A stretch of DNA of 64,000 bases from Acarospora socialis (lineage: Eukaryota; Ascomycota; Lecanoromycetes; Acarosporales; Acarosporaceae): contig JAMYGW020000004.1 in assembly GCA_025617375.2 (NCBI GenBank), positions 1,860,001 to 1,924,000 on the forward strand. Direction: 5' to 3'. The notes beneath the pieces were generated by a model. It had not been told where the DNA came from. It saw only the letters and a list, made by a program, of their open reading frames with translations, and ran no database searches. Positions 12,241 to 23,083 of the stretch are shown here, piece by piece. The translations under genes and the position numbers were made by a program. The stretch's first letter is position 1; each line of letters starts with the position of its first letter.

Positions 12241-13244
12241 TCAGGCTGAACGAGCCACAGCTCGACTAAGGGTCCAGTGAAAGTGTCTCCAATTGTCTAT
12301 GCCTCTAGGTTTACAAGCTTGTGTCAAGCAGTAGATGAGCAGGACCTCGGCGGTGGAATATGACGCGCCGCTCTCAACGGAAAATGCCTCGCTAGAAGGA
12401 TGAACGGTGAGCAATGGAGGAGACGCTTGAAAATCTAACCAACTCAATAGACTCACATTGGCGGGTCCAATGCTAGCGGCAGCATGGTGAAGATTTGATG
12501 CAGCGCGCGCACTCTTTGCTCCCCTGCGCAAGTCCTCTACCTTTGCGGCATGTGTCTCACGTGTCTCATTGTCGCGGTAGGAGCGCCACCTATGAGCCTC
12601 AAGATGTGCCGCTCTGGCATCGGCAGCACTGAAGCACAATCATGTCAGTCCTTGTCATACAACGTTGCAATCTTTTCAGTCACTCTCATGCCAAGCTGGC
12701 ACTCACGCAGTTGCGGCAGTCTCCCAAGTTTCTGCAGGTTCAATAAGATTATGATGTGCCTCCTTGGAGAGTCCTGAATGTCCTGAGCCCTTACGTTCAA
12801 GCTGCTTCAGCTTCGTCGCATACTTATCGTGTATTGGCACAACGTCTTTGGTGAGCTTCTTGTAATCGACATACTCTTGTTTTGATCTCTCATCAAAGAT
12901 CGGCTGATCCCATTCATTTTCGTAATGCCTCCTTTCCGCGCCTGGACGGAGCAGTGTATATGACTGAGCCCCCTGCTGCGCGAGATGCCGGCTGATCAGT
13001 TGAACGTGTTTCTTATCTGCACATTTCTTCATAACCTCTTCCTCTATATCTGGGACAGGACCTGATCGGCTCCCAGAATTCCTGAACCCACGTCGGGGGG
13101 ACGAGTCGTTGAGCCATACCCTCCGCTCATCGTACCGCTCACCGGGTCGAAATATCGGCCAGAGTCGTCGTAAGTTCTTGCATGACGAATTGGCCTCGGT
13201 GCTAGCTCTATACCCTCCGTGTGACCGTCACCAGAGAAACACAT
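12241..13244 (-). CDS. Unknown conserved-looking protein
   Basis: Not recognised. The main exon runs from about 13041 to 12707 (with ATG at 13032 inside) and is helical and charged, for example HVQLISRHLAQQGAQSYTLL and DERSKQEYVDYKKLTKDV. It splices (intron 12629-12706, strong GTGAGT donor) to a third exon from 12628, Ala/Arg-rich. A first exon from ATG 13244 (MCFSGDGHTEGIELAPRPIR) needs an intron near 13045-13140. Two options fit: donor GTACGA with acceptor ATATAG, or donor GTGAGC with a later AG. The 3' end is also uncertain, because a strong GTGAGT donor at about 12456 could change the C-terminus; unspliced, the frame ends at 12241. It is tail-to-tail with TVP38. Confidence 0.6.
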
Positions 13245-13820
13245 GGTAAGAATGGGACTTGGATGATCAAGGACTTTGAGACTGATTGAGATTTAGGTAG
13301 ACTGTTCTTAAACTCCAGATCACCCAATACGAATAATAGAAAGTGAAGCCAATGCTACAATGCTATGAGATGAGATGTAACATTCATGCATATCCACTGC
13401 TATCTCGTTTCTATTCTCCAACCATTGATATGACATCCTAGCGACATGACCTGGCCAATACAGATTAATCAACTGAAGAACAATGTCAAATTAACCCATC
13501 ACAAGTCCAAGGACCTTGTCATCTGCTACGATCCCCCTGTTGCTGAATCCTAGTGGCTGTATGAGAGGGGCACGACCTCAAGGTAGGTAGGTATAGGTCG
13601 TTAAGCTAAGTAGCCTTAAGCCCTTACCACTATACCTTATCATTACAAAAAGCTAGGTATGACCAAATGCAAGAACGAGAGTGTTGCAGGAGTTCTACAG
13701 ATTTGGTGACACCGTTCACTCGAACGGCTAGGTCAATCGTAATAACACATATCACCTTAGCAGGATCGTTTTGTTCCTTCACTAGACTTCATATGGTTCA
13801 GTAGTCATCTCGTTATCAAA
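13245..13820. other. Divergent intergenic region
   Basis: Lies between the unknown minus-strand gene and the F-box-like gene. Contains an AAGGTAGGTAGGTA motif at about 13580-13595 and nearby CCTTA elements. No gene seen. Confidence 0.5.
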
Positions 13821-15214
13821 ATGGAAGCGCTTCCGCCTGAGCTGAAGATTGAAGTGATGCAGCGTGTGGATGAGATCAGCGCACTTTCCACTTTGATACA
13901 TAGTATCCCGTCTTTCTTCGATGTCTTCCTTAAGGCGAAAGGGACCATTTTACGTTTAGTACTGAGGAGGGCAATACAGCCACTTGTGACGCAGGATGCA
14001 CTCACTGTGTTGTACTCGTCGAAGCTTACAGTCTCAGGTCCAGACGAAGTGCAGCTATTTCTGGAGGACTACAAGCACCGGCTCAAGACCAAGGATTCGA
14101 TTACGTTGACTGAGTCTTCGGCGTCCTTGTCAACACATACGGGCCTCGCCCGGAAGCACAAGCTAGTCGAATGGTTTACATATGTCCTTTGCAGCACGAT
14201 TCTCTCTAGGCCTCAGTTCACTCAACAAGGCCAGACCAGTCATTGGCCGTCTCAACTGAGGAGACAGTCCGCATACACCGAGCCTTGTACCGATTTGAGC
14301 TTTACTGTGACCTCTTCAAACCTACCATTCCGTCCCGCTTGGATCCGCACGAGGCACGAGAGCATCTCCTAGACCTTTGGCCAGCATGGGAAGTGGAGGA
14401 GCTTAGTTGCATCCATACCTACCTTTCCAGACGCTTGTCAGACCTCATCGATGAAGTAGCGGAGCACGACGTGGAGCTCGGTGACTTTTACGGCAATATA
14501 GCATTCGATCGTATGTGCTAGCAGGCTCTTGATAGAGAGATGATAGAATTGTCTCAGTGCTGACTATATTCCGCAGGGTTTTATCTTAATGAGATGAAAG
14601 AATATGCTCTCTCACTCGGCCTCCGCTTTCTGCACAACCTTTTGACTGAAACGAGCTATAAGAGACGGAGACAGATTCTCGCAGGGCATCGAGATTCAGA
14701 CATTAACTTTCTAGGACGAACACTGAAGATGGGACCGTACGAGGCCGACGAGTTGAGTGCAAACGTCGCTGAAACAGGCCCAGTGGCTGAGATGAAGGCC
14801 AGCCAAACCCGCAGCTGCAACGGTCAAGGCCCAAACGAGGCATGGCTATGGGCGCATCGCTCCGAAGGGTACGCTCGTGACTACTGTGCCATGAACAAAA
14901 CTGATCTCCGTGAATGGTGCTACTGCATCTGGGACAAGCGGCGCTTGAGTTCCTTAGAGGATTTAGCAACGCCTTGGAGCGAAGACCGGTTCAATAAGTG
15001 GAGAGAGGCGGTTGAGCAAGAATGTGACGCTCGCTATAAAAAGATTGCTGAATCGTTAAGTGAACGTTGCGACGTCTTGATGTTGGGAGGCTCCGGCTAC
15101 TGGACGGAGGACTGGACTCAACTTATCTGGCCACCTGGTCGTGAGCCGGGCCCACGCCGCAGCGTTCCCCCTGAATACCAGTACATTGTCGATTGGCAGC
15201 CCCGAAAACGTTAA
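13821..15214 (+). CDS. F-box-like protein, filamentous fungal type
   Basis: Three exons (13821-14183, 14240-14510, 14577-15214) give 423 residues. The N-terminus LPPELKIEVMQRVDEISALS is an F-box-like helix pair, followed by TLIHSIPSFFDVFL. Fungi carry large, fast-changing sets of such proteins, which are thought to be SCF ubiquitin-ligase adaptors, but no substrate-binding repeat is visible. Conserved-looking parts are STEETVRIHRALYRFELYCD and the C-terminal tryptophan-rich stretch. Intron 1 uses an unusual GTCCTT donor; I chose it because it alone gave an open join with an acceptor at 14239. Intron 2 (GTATGT...CAG) is regular. The overall assignment is moderate and the target is unknown. Confidence 0.72.
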
Positions 15215-16079
15215 GATCCCGGCAATGGAGGCTGCGACGCACCGCGGAGGTTTGGCAATGTCAGAGTTCTTGGAGTTGTTACCTTATGATTCTTTGTCGC
15301 AACCGTTGGGAGCAGGATTTTGGTCTCCCACCTGATCAAAGCTTCTACTGACTGGATGGGTGCTGGACGTGGAAACAGTCTCTCTCGAAGGATTATTGCT
15401 TTGATATGCATTGCTCAAGGGCTGTTTGTTCGTCGATACGGTAACAAGAGCTGAGAACGTCTTCGAGGGCTCTGAACCCTAAGAACGAGTGTTTTCGACA
15501 ACAAGAGACTTCAGCTCTGCGATCAAATTACCCAACAACAAAGCATCAAGTTCAGTAGACATATGCATTCCTCAAGTTAATTTCTTGATGTTAGTGATCC
15601 AAAATGACCGCCGTAGTAAGGATAGAACATGCTTGGACATCTCTTAATGAATTTTGGGGTAAATCGGTCCTTACCGTTGGCAGGGTAAAGAACTGTGGAG
15701 CAGGTTTGCCAGACATTATTCCATAAGACGTTACGCCATATTCCAACAAAAGCGAACAAGATAGAAGAGGCTGCCGCTAACTTTCATGATAGATGCAGAG
15801 ATGTCTTCACAGCAGGGGCTACTACGGCGACCTATTGCACACCTTCCCGCAATGCATGACATCTACGCTAGAGATACACTGCGGATTGGGCCTGGTAAGA
15901 AAGACGCTTTTCGTACTGCTGCTACAGGTATCCAAGAGCTAACTTGTCGTTCTTCTCTGAATCATTCTCATAGTTCCGAGCCTGAACTTTACGGCTCTAA
16001 AACTGCCAGTCATACCCTAGTCGAGGAAAGCTTACCAGAGCCTTGGCCATATCGGCCGTCCACACCTCTTGAGTGGTCA
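15215..16079. other. Spacer upstream of SNX4
   Basis: No separate gene seen. The frame of SNX4 stays open upstream to an ATG at 15786, so 98 extra N-terminal codons are possible. I favour the start at 16080, because only from there does the sequence resemble the family's N-terminus (MDHNDFDSVSW). Confidence 0.5.
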
Positions 16080-17567
16080 ATGGATCACAACGACTTCGAT
16101 AGCGTGTCATGGCGGAATGAGCCTGAAACTGAGACATCACGGCCTCCAATATCTAGGGCCGCCGAAAGCGGAGGGCATGACGGTCGACCTGGCGCCAATG
16201 GCAAGAGACGAGTAAGCAGCGCTTCGTTACAAGCGGGCCACAACGCCGATGCGGTGGATCTGGCCGGAGTAGGAGACGGAAGGCTCGAATGCACGGTCGA
16301 CAGTCCCCAGAAGGAGAACGATGGGACAAAGGATGCTTACGTTTCGTACCTCGTCACTACCCATGTACGCCCCTCGTTCGATCCGTAGCCTTCTATTGCC
16401 AAGTACGGTAGGCTGACTTGGGAGTTCTAGACCGACTTCAAATCTTTTCAGAAACCCAACTTCGCAGTCCGTCGCCGGTTTACCGACTTTGTATTCCTCT
16501 ACAAGACGCTCTCCCGAGAATACCCAGCATGTGCCGTGCCACCTCTGCCAGACAAACATAAGATGGAGTATGTACGAGGGGACAGGTTCGGACCGGATTT
16601 TACCCAACGCCGAGCTCATTCGTTACATCGCTTCCTCAAGCGGCTGACACTCCATCCTGTCCTCCGTCGAAGCACCCTACTCGCTATCTTCCTGGAAAGC
16701 CCCGAGTGGAACGCCCATATGCGATTACGACCATCGAGAGGATCTTCAGTATCAGAACAGAGCAGCAGCGTGTTTGACAACTTTGCGGACACTTTCGTGA
16801 ACGCTTTCAGCAAAGTCCACAAGCCCGACAAGCGCTTCATCGAAGTGCGGGAGAAGGCGGATAAGTTAGACGAAGATCTCGGTCACGTAGAGAAGATAGT
16901 GGCACGTGTAGCACGGCGGGAGGCAGACCTGGAGTCCGACTACGCCGACCTGGCCACACAGTTCCACAAGCTCGTCAATTTAGAATCCGGTGTCGAGGCA
17001 CCTCTGCACGCTTTTGCGGCAAGCGTGGAGAACACTTCGCGTGGTATCAGGGAACTGAAAGAGCACACCGATCAGGACTACTTGAGTTCGCTACGAGACA
17101 TGGAAGCTTACATCGTGGCAATCAAGTCTCTCCTCAAACTGCGAGAGCAGAAACAGCTCGACTTCGAGGGTTTGACGGAGTACCGCACCAAGGCGGCGAA
17201 CGACCGTGACATGCTCGCTTCGTCCCACGGAGCGTCCGGTCTCGGAGGCCCGAGCGGTTTCATCCGGAGCAAGATTGAGGACGTGCGAGGTGTGGATCAC
17301 GAACAGTCACGGCGAGAACGGGTCCGCAAGTTGGAGTTGCAAATCGACCGGCTGACACGTGAAGTGGAAGAGGCGAAGCGGACGACGGAGATGTTCGACG
17401 AGGAGGTGGTCAGGGAGGTGGCGGACTTTGAAAGGATCAAGGCCGTCGAATTCCGCGACACGCTGGGCGGGTTAGCGGATGCACATATCAAGTTTTATCG
17501 GAGCACGATCGATACTTGGGAGCGGTACATTGTGGATATGGAGAAGGAAGGCGCAGCGCCTGCCTGA
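16080..17567 (+). CDS. Sorting nexin SNX4 (Atg24), PX-BAR protein
   Basis: Two exons (16080-16364, 16431-17567) give 473 residues. The PX domain spans roughly residues 75-195: VSYLVTTHTDFKSFQ (joined by splicing), the basic RRRFTDFVFLYKTL that contacts phosphatidylinositol 3-phosphate, and the proline-rich VPPLPDKH. A long helical BAR region follows to the C-terminus, with DYADLATQFHKL and SRGIRELKEHTDQDYLS. Snx4 with partner nexins recycles cargo from endosomes to the Golgi and serves selective autophagy. The start is chosen by likeness of MDHNDFDSVSW and DAVDLAGVGDGRLECTV to other fungal SNX4. An upstream in-frame ATG at 15786 remains possible. Confidence 0.94.
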
Positions 17568-17904
17568 ACGGAAGGGTATGTAGGACGTACTGTGTTGCAG
17601 GCGTATCGTCAAGCAGGGTCTGCCTTGCCCTTCACGTCGGGCTGAAACTTGGGCAGTGATGGTCGAGCAGGAGTCCGGTCGTGTACATCAGGAGCAGCAT
17701 CAGCACCAAACTTAATAATTCATACCAACTGATCCAACATCACCATCACCATCACCCACTCTAGTAGCAATAACCTAAACAGTAACCATACCCCATCACC
17801 TCAACGCCCACAATACACATCTCTACCCCAAGCAATCCCTTGTCCCTGCCAACGTACCCCAACCTCCTACCCTTCCTTTCCCCCATACCACTCATCGCCC
17901 TACC
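17568..17904. other. Tail-to-tail spacer with short microsatellite
   Basis: Between SNX4 and the small minus-strand gene. Contains a short ATCACC repeat at about 17738-17757 and C-rich, A-rich sequence. No gene. Confidence 0.5.
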
Positions 17905-18258
17905 CTAACCCGGATGTCCCCTTCCCCGCTGCAAACCCGCCGCAACCGCAAAGTCCTCCGCGGCCGGCTCGTTGGCCGCCGGGCCGGTCACGACCGCCGG
18001 ATCGCTCGACCGCTCGGCGCGCAACTTGGCCATGGATTCCGGGTCCGTGTAGATGGATGGTCTGCGTTCGGTGCTGTCGTTGTCTGTGCCGGATGATTGT
18101 TGGTTGGCGGCGGAAGGAGGGGGAGGGGTGATGGGGTGGGAGTCGAGTTCCACGGCGGGTTGTTGGGGTTGTGTTGGTTGTTGGGTGGAAGCGGAGGTGG
18201 AGGATGTGGATGCGGGGGGGAGGGTTGTTGTTGTTGGGTGCTGGTGAGGGGCGGCCAT
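17905..18258 (-). CDS. Small low-complexity protein, unknown
   Basis: A single open frame of 117 codons from ATG 18258. The N-terminal half is Thr, Ser, Pro and Gln-rich; the C-terminal half is more ordered and charged, with RRPSIYTDPESMAKLRAERS. I do not recognise a family. The frame is also open upstream to 18525, but that part looks like untranslated leader. Skewed composition can keep frames open by chance, so coding status is moderate. It is followed by SNX4 on the other strand, tail-to-tail. Confidence 0.5.
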   Translation of the reverse strand: MAAPHQHPTTTTLPPASTSSTSASTQQPTQPQQPAVELDSHPITPPPPSAANQQSSGTDNDSTERRPSIYTDPESMAKLRAERSSDPAVVTGPAANEPAAEDFAVAAGLQRGRGHPG

Positions 18259-18804
18259 GGTGGTGGTTTTTTTGTAAAGTGTTCTTCTATCTTGCTTTGG
18301 TTGTGGCTGGGGCGGAGGTGATATTTGTCTTGATGTGTTGGGTATCTTGTGTATGGAGGTTTTGGCGCTCTTGTGAGGGGTCTTGGTTTCGGTGATATGA
18401 TATGTTGTGAGAGGTTGAGGTTCGACACGATCGTGTCTGGTACTGCGGACTGAGGAGGGTTGCAGATTGAGAATGTCGAGCGGCGGCAGCAGAGAGTCTG
18501 TCTTGGACTTTGTTTGGGCTCGCACTCGTGGTTGCTGAGTGCGGGTTGCTGTTTCGAAATGTGTGGTTAAGAAGGCTGTTTACCTTACATAGAGTTGTCC
18601 CGCTTGTTGAAGGGGAGGGTTAGGATTTAGGCTACAGGATTGTGAATTATCTAGGGGTTTGGTATGATCTCTATCTTGCGAGAGTGAATGTTGCGATGAT
18701 ATATGCTACAGGAATTTATTCTCTAGATATAATATAAGTATAAGATCCCTTAATATATGACGCCTCGTCGAAGAGCAAGTCAACCAACCGGACTTCCAAC
18801 AAAA
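18259..18804. other. Spacer between KEX2 and the small gene
   Basis: Downstream of KEX2 and upstream of the small minus-strand gene. It has poly-T and AT-rich stretches (about 18715-18755) likely belonging to 3' or promoter signals. No other gene seen. Confidence 0.45.
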
Positions 18805-21361
18805 CTATCGACCGAGCAACTTTTCTCTATCGTCTCTCGAAGGTCTCCTCCCTCTTTCCTTCTCGTCTATATCACCAGCGAGGTCATCTTCATCCTTGTA
18901 ATCCTCCGCATCACTGAACATCTCTTCATCACTCTCACCCGCGAAAGCATCATACAATTCTCCAGCTCTTCGCTTCGGCTTTTTGCCGTTAGGTGCTCCG
19001 TCCAGCCCACCGCCCAGGTCGTTCTCGTCCAGCATCTCGAATTCGTAGTCATCACGGGAGTTCCGAAGGCGCTTCCTCCTCTGCACCAGAAAGTAGATTC
19101 CTAATCCACTGCAGAAGATGACGATCAGGACGACAGCGCCGTAGATCCAGATTTGGGTACGTTTCGAGACTCCAAAGGTAGGGAAGAAAGACGGTAAGAA
19201 ATGATCAGGATTCGAGGTTGGGGTCGGAGTGGCAGACGTGGTTGCTGTGGTCGTGGTGGACGACGTGGCGGTTGGTTTTTCGTTCACAGGACGATCAGGG
19301 TGGTCCGTTGGGTTAACAGAGGACCCACTCGTAGACGGAGAGCCGAGCGAGAGACTTGTGGTGGCGACCAGAGCGGTCGTGGTAACATCATGATCATCGT
19401 CGTCGTGCTCCGTAGGCATAGGCAGGAGATCTTGCTTGAGGGCATCAATGCATTCTCCCCATAAGTTGAGCTTCCAATCGATGAAAGTGCCGTTGAACTC
19501 ATTCACTTGGGTGTCCTTTACCACAACGGTCCATTTGCCATTTCCGGATTCGCCCCTAGTACTTTGGTCAGTATCTGAAGATGATCTGAACGTTTTGCCA
19601 GAGTACGTACCAATGGACCACAGACATAAACGTCCAGTCTTCGTAACCAAATGCGCTTGTGTCGTGCTTTCGAGTGGCACTAAGATGGCTCACGATACCA
19701 TCAGGGCTTCGGAGTTCGACGCTGAGATCTCCTCGTCTTGCATGCCGAACGTTCATCGTGACTGTTACATGCTCTAATCGTTCCAAGTTGGCATCTTTCA
19801 GGGCCCCATCGGTGACATCGTACTCACTGACGAGTCCGAGGTCGCCTTGAGGTATGTCGTGGTTGACATGTACCCAAGGAGAATAGTACCATGCTTGGGG
19901 CTTGACGGATTCAAACGCTTTTGCAGCTTCAACTATGGCGTATGCATCGAGTTTGCCGTAGCCATAGGTGTGGCTGTACTTTTTGCCAGTTTTGGTAATT
20001 TGCCAATCACCATCATCGTCGTTGATAGGGATGGCGGTATTGACGCAGAGGTACTGCAGGTCGCGCCATGACAGGTCAGGGCGAACTGAAAGAACGAGCG
20101 CAAATACACCGGCTCCAAGCGGCGCCGCGGCTGATGTTCCTCCGTGAGATGTAGAGCACTGGTTGGTTCCCACATCTGTCGTATGAATAGCATCCCCACT
20201 ACCACTGCTGCAGGTCACCACCAGTTGAGCTGAACACTTCTCCGAGTAGTACGGATGCATGCCTTTGCGATCAATAGCTCCAACAGTGATACTGTAGATA
20301 CTGTTGGTGTATCCATCGAAATTGCAGTTATCCTCGCTCGCCGCTCCGTTACCGGACGCAAACACGAAGATCGAGCCTTTGCCTCCTCGTCCATTCTGCA
20401 CCGCATTAACCATAGCTTTTCTGATCAGCAATCCTGGAGCATCCATCGATTGACCATCATCGGGAGGTCCCCAAGAACATGAGTATATGTCATTTTTCTG
20501 ATAGCCGTAGTTTAACGCGAGAGCTTCATCTTCGTCCGAGACAGGCGCGGAAAGTATTCGGATTCCCGCCACTTTGGCGTCCCATGCCACACCAACACCA
20601 CATACGTTGTTCTTCGCCGCAGCGACCTCTCCAGCACACCTCGTCCCATGCTTGTCATCGAAGAGCCTTGGCTTCGGCTCGTCCGTGTGGTCGTTGAAAT
20701 CATAGGAACCCTCGGCAAAATAATTATCCTTCAGGTCATCGCTATACATGTCTATGCCATCGTCCACCAGAGCAACAGTCGCATTGTGGCCTGTGATCCC
20801 TTGCAGCCAGATACCGGTGACATTGAGGTCGTTTCCGGGTTGTATTGGATTGTAGAGATGCCATTGGTCTTTGAAAATCGGATCTTGTATTCCCAGTGTC
20901 TGCGCGATCTTTTCTCCGAAGGCAATGGCCGCTTCCACCGCTGGAGGCATCCCTGCGTCGCTCGGCGAATCGGCGGTACTCTGCCTTGAGCTCAGTGGGG
21001 GCATAACACCCCGCTTCTGCTTCGGTGGTTTCAAAACCTGCTTCTGCGACCAAAGGATACCGTCCAGCACATCAGCGTGAGGGCCCACACTTCGTTTTCG
21101 CCGGCGCCGCCTCAGCTCTTGCAAGACCTCTTCCGCATCGTGCCTTCTGTGTCGTGGTGACGAGAAAGTATGATGGTCTGCCAGCTCGCCCAGTGGGCCT
21201 TCATAATCCAGGCCCAATGCGGCCGCAATCGCTTTTGGTGTGGATGACGGGCTGAGGTGAAGGGCAAAGTAATCGTGAGTGTTGTGGTTTCGAGTCCTTG
21301 ATGTAAGCACAGTGGTCGCGCAGGTAAATGCAAGCCATGCAATGGTCAAGAGTGTCCGCAT
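18805..21361 (-). CDS. Kexin, KEX2-type proprotein convertase
   Basis: Membrane-bound serine protease of the late Golgi that cuts secretory precursors after Lys-Arg. Two exons (21361-19611, 19555-18805) give 833 residues. Order: signal peptide at residues 1 to about 20; propeptide with basic sites RRRRKRS and KQKRG; S8 catalytic domain with Asp200 (ALVDDGID), His238 (KHGTRCAGE), oxyanion Asn338 (FASGNGA) and Ser410 (SHGGTSAAAP). The spacing closely matches yeast Kex2. Then the P domain with HARRGDLSVELRSPDG and GESGNGKWTVVVKD, a Ser/Thr-rich stalk, one membrane span (IWIYGAVVLIVIFCSGLGIY), and an acidic cytosolic tail that should carry the retrieval signal. The start is the ATG at 21361, which begins the signal peptide. 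All key residues are present. Confidence 0.97.
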
Positions 21362-23083
21362 CACTCTGGTAACGGCAGGGCAGCCTCGATGGTGATTTAG
21401 TTATATCGAGCACACGGCAATATATCAGCTTGCCAAGGCGAACAACAGGTTACTGCCAGGGAGATGTAAGCAAGCAACAGTCTTCAATGGACGTCTTGCG
21501 GAGATGTTGGCGCATGAGGTTTGCAGCCGGGCCAGACGTTAGGAATTGCTTTGTTGACCCCTTTGAACCAGAGTGTAAAACTTTGGACTGTAGCTGTGCT
21601 TCAGCTCATTGAGAAAGGCCGATGCTGATTCTTCTTCACATAGCCACAACAAGAACAAATGTGAATGTATATATAAGGTAATTATGTCTAAGGAGCACGG
21701 TGGCCTCGAATGTCCGTAATATTAAGGTATTGGAAACCAAGCCGGTCGGTCGTTTACCTTACCATACGGCGATATCTGACATCCAGGGCTAGCACAGACC
21801 ACTAGCTAAGTAGGTATAGACGACATGAGCCTCAACGAGAACTTACATTCACACCATCTCCCAAGCTCTCTAAGTCCAACTACACATAAGTTAAGTTACT
21901 GTACATCTATTTGGTAGAGTTCCGGATCTTGGTCATATCAACACGAAAACTGGCACATTTTTCTTTGGCCAAGGCGTCGCCGCCTTTGTCCGTTTGATAC
22001 AAATCAACGATCAAGCCTACAAAGAACTGCTTCTCTCCTCTTCATGATCGATCACTTGTCCGTCTGGTTCACAAATCCTCCCTGGGCATCCATCGTTGGA
22101 GAGCTTGCTTTTGGTTTCAACTATGAAGCTCAATCGACCTAGCAGAACGATTCACTAGACGACTTTCAAGCATATAACCGCGCATATACAGTGTGCCTGT
22201 GTCTCGCTTTCGATCATGAATGCTTCTTTTGTTCAGTGCGAAACTTTACAACTTCTTAGATGGCATAGGAAAAGTCTCCAGTCGTTGGCTTTGATTGTAC
22301 ACAGGCCCCCTCTTCCATTGTGATATGCCGTATATCCACTGGCTCCTGCCCACTGCTTAGGATCTGACTACAACTGCTGTCATTGTCCTTGTACTCTTTG
22401 CGATCAACGGACCCCATATCACAAGCAGGCAGAACAAGAGTGTGCATATTCGTATTAACGGACTAACGATGTTGATGCCTCACTCAACAAGAGCTAGTCC
22501 GGTTTGATCCGATGTACGCATACGGACTAGTCAGATCTGCAACCACGGGTCAACCCGCAGAAACATAACTTACCTTAAGTTACCTACCTTAACCTTACCT
22601 AAGAGGATATAGTTCCCTTGCTAGCGACCAACGCTAGGTAGATACGTAAGGCCTCGGCAGCTCATTGGTCCCCAACCTGAGGTGTCACCGTCGAGTGCCA
22701 GCCACCAAAAGTGTGGTAGCCTAGCTATCACCTCTGAGAGCTGTCTGTATGTATTTATTTTATGATCAGCTCCAACGTCACCTCTAAGCCATCATATGCC
22801 TACGTTGACAGACACCACTGTGTCTCTTCTTTCAATCAACGGAGCGTCTCATCGGAAATAGTGATACATCTAGTGATCACTGTACACCTCGTCATCCATC
22901 ATCGGGTACCCTAACGGTTCTTGGCGATGTCCTCATGTGTACATGGGACTGACGCCTAACATGACTTCATGTCATTGCCCGTGTGCGGGTTGACGCCTCT
23001 ATGCCAGCACTCAAGCCTATATACTAGGTCCTATGAGCCACTCCCCTCAAGACTAAAGCGCTGGTTGCTGCGTGGTGTTGTAG
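21362..23083. other. Long divergent intergenic region (1.7 kb)
   Basis: Separates KEX2 (minus) and the PhoD-like gene (plus). No coding frame or RNA gene could be supported. A dense cluster of TTACCT and CTTAAG units lies at about 22569-22604, and weaker ones near 21720 and 21815. It probably holds both promoters and a long leader of the phosphatase gene. Confidence 0.5.

Noticed and set aside
18053-18395. Gly/Trp/Val-rich plus-strand frames
   Set aside because: Antisense readings of a low-complexity Pro/Thr/Gln region; composition alone keeps them open.
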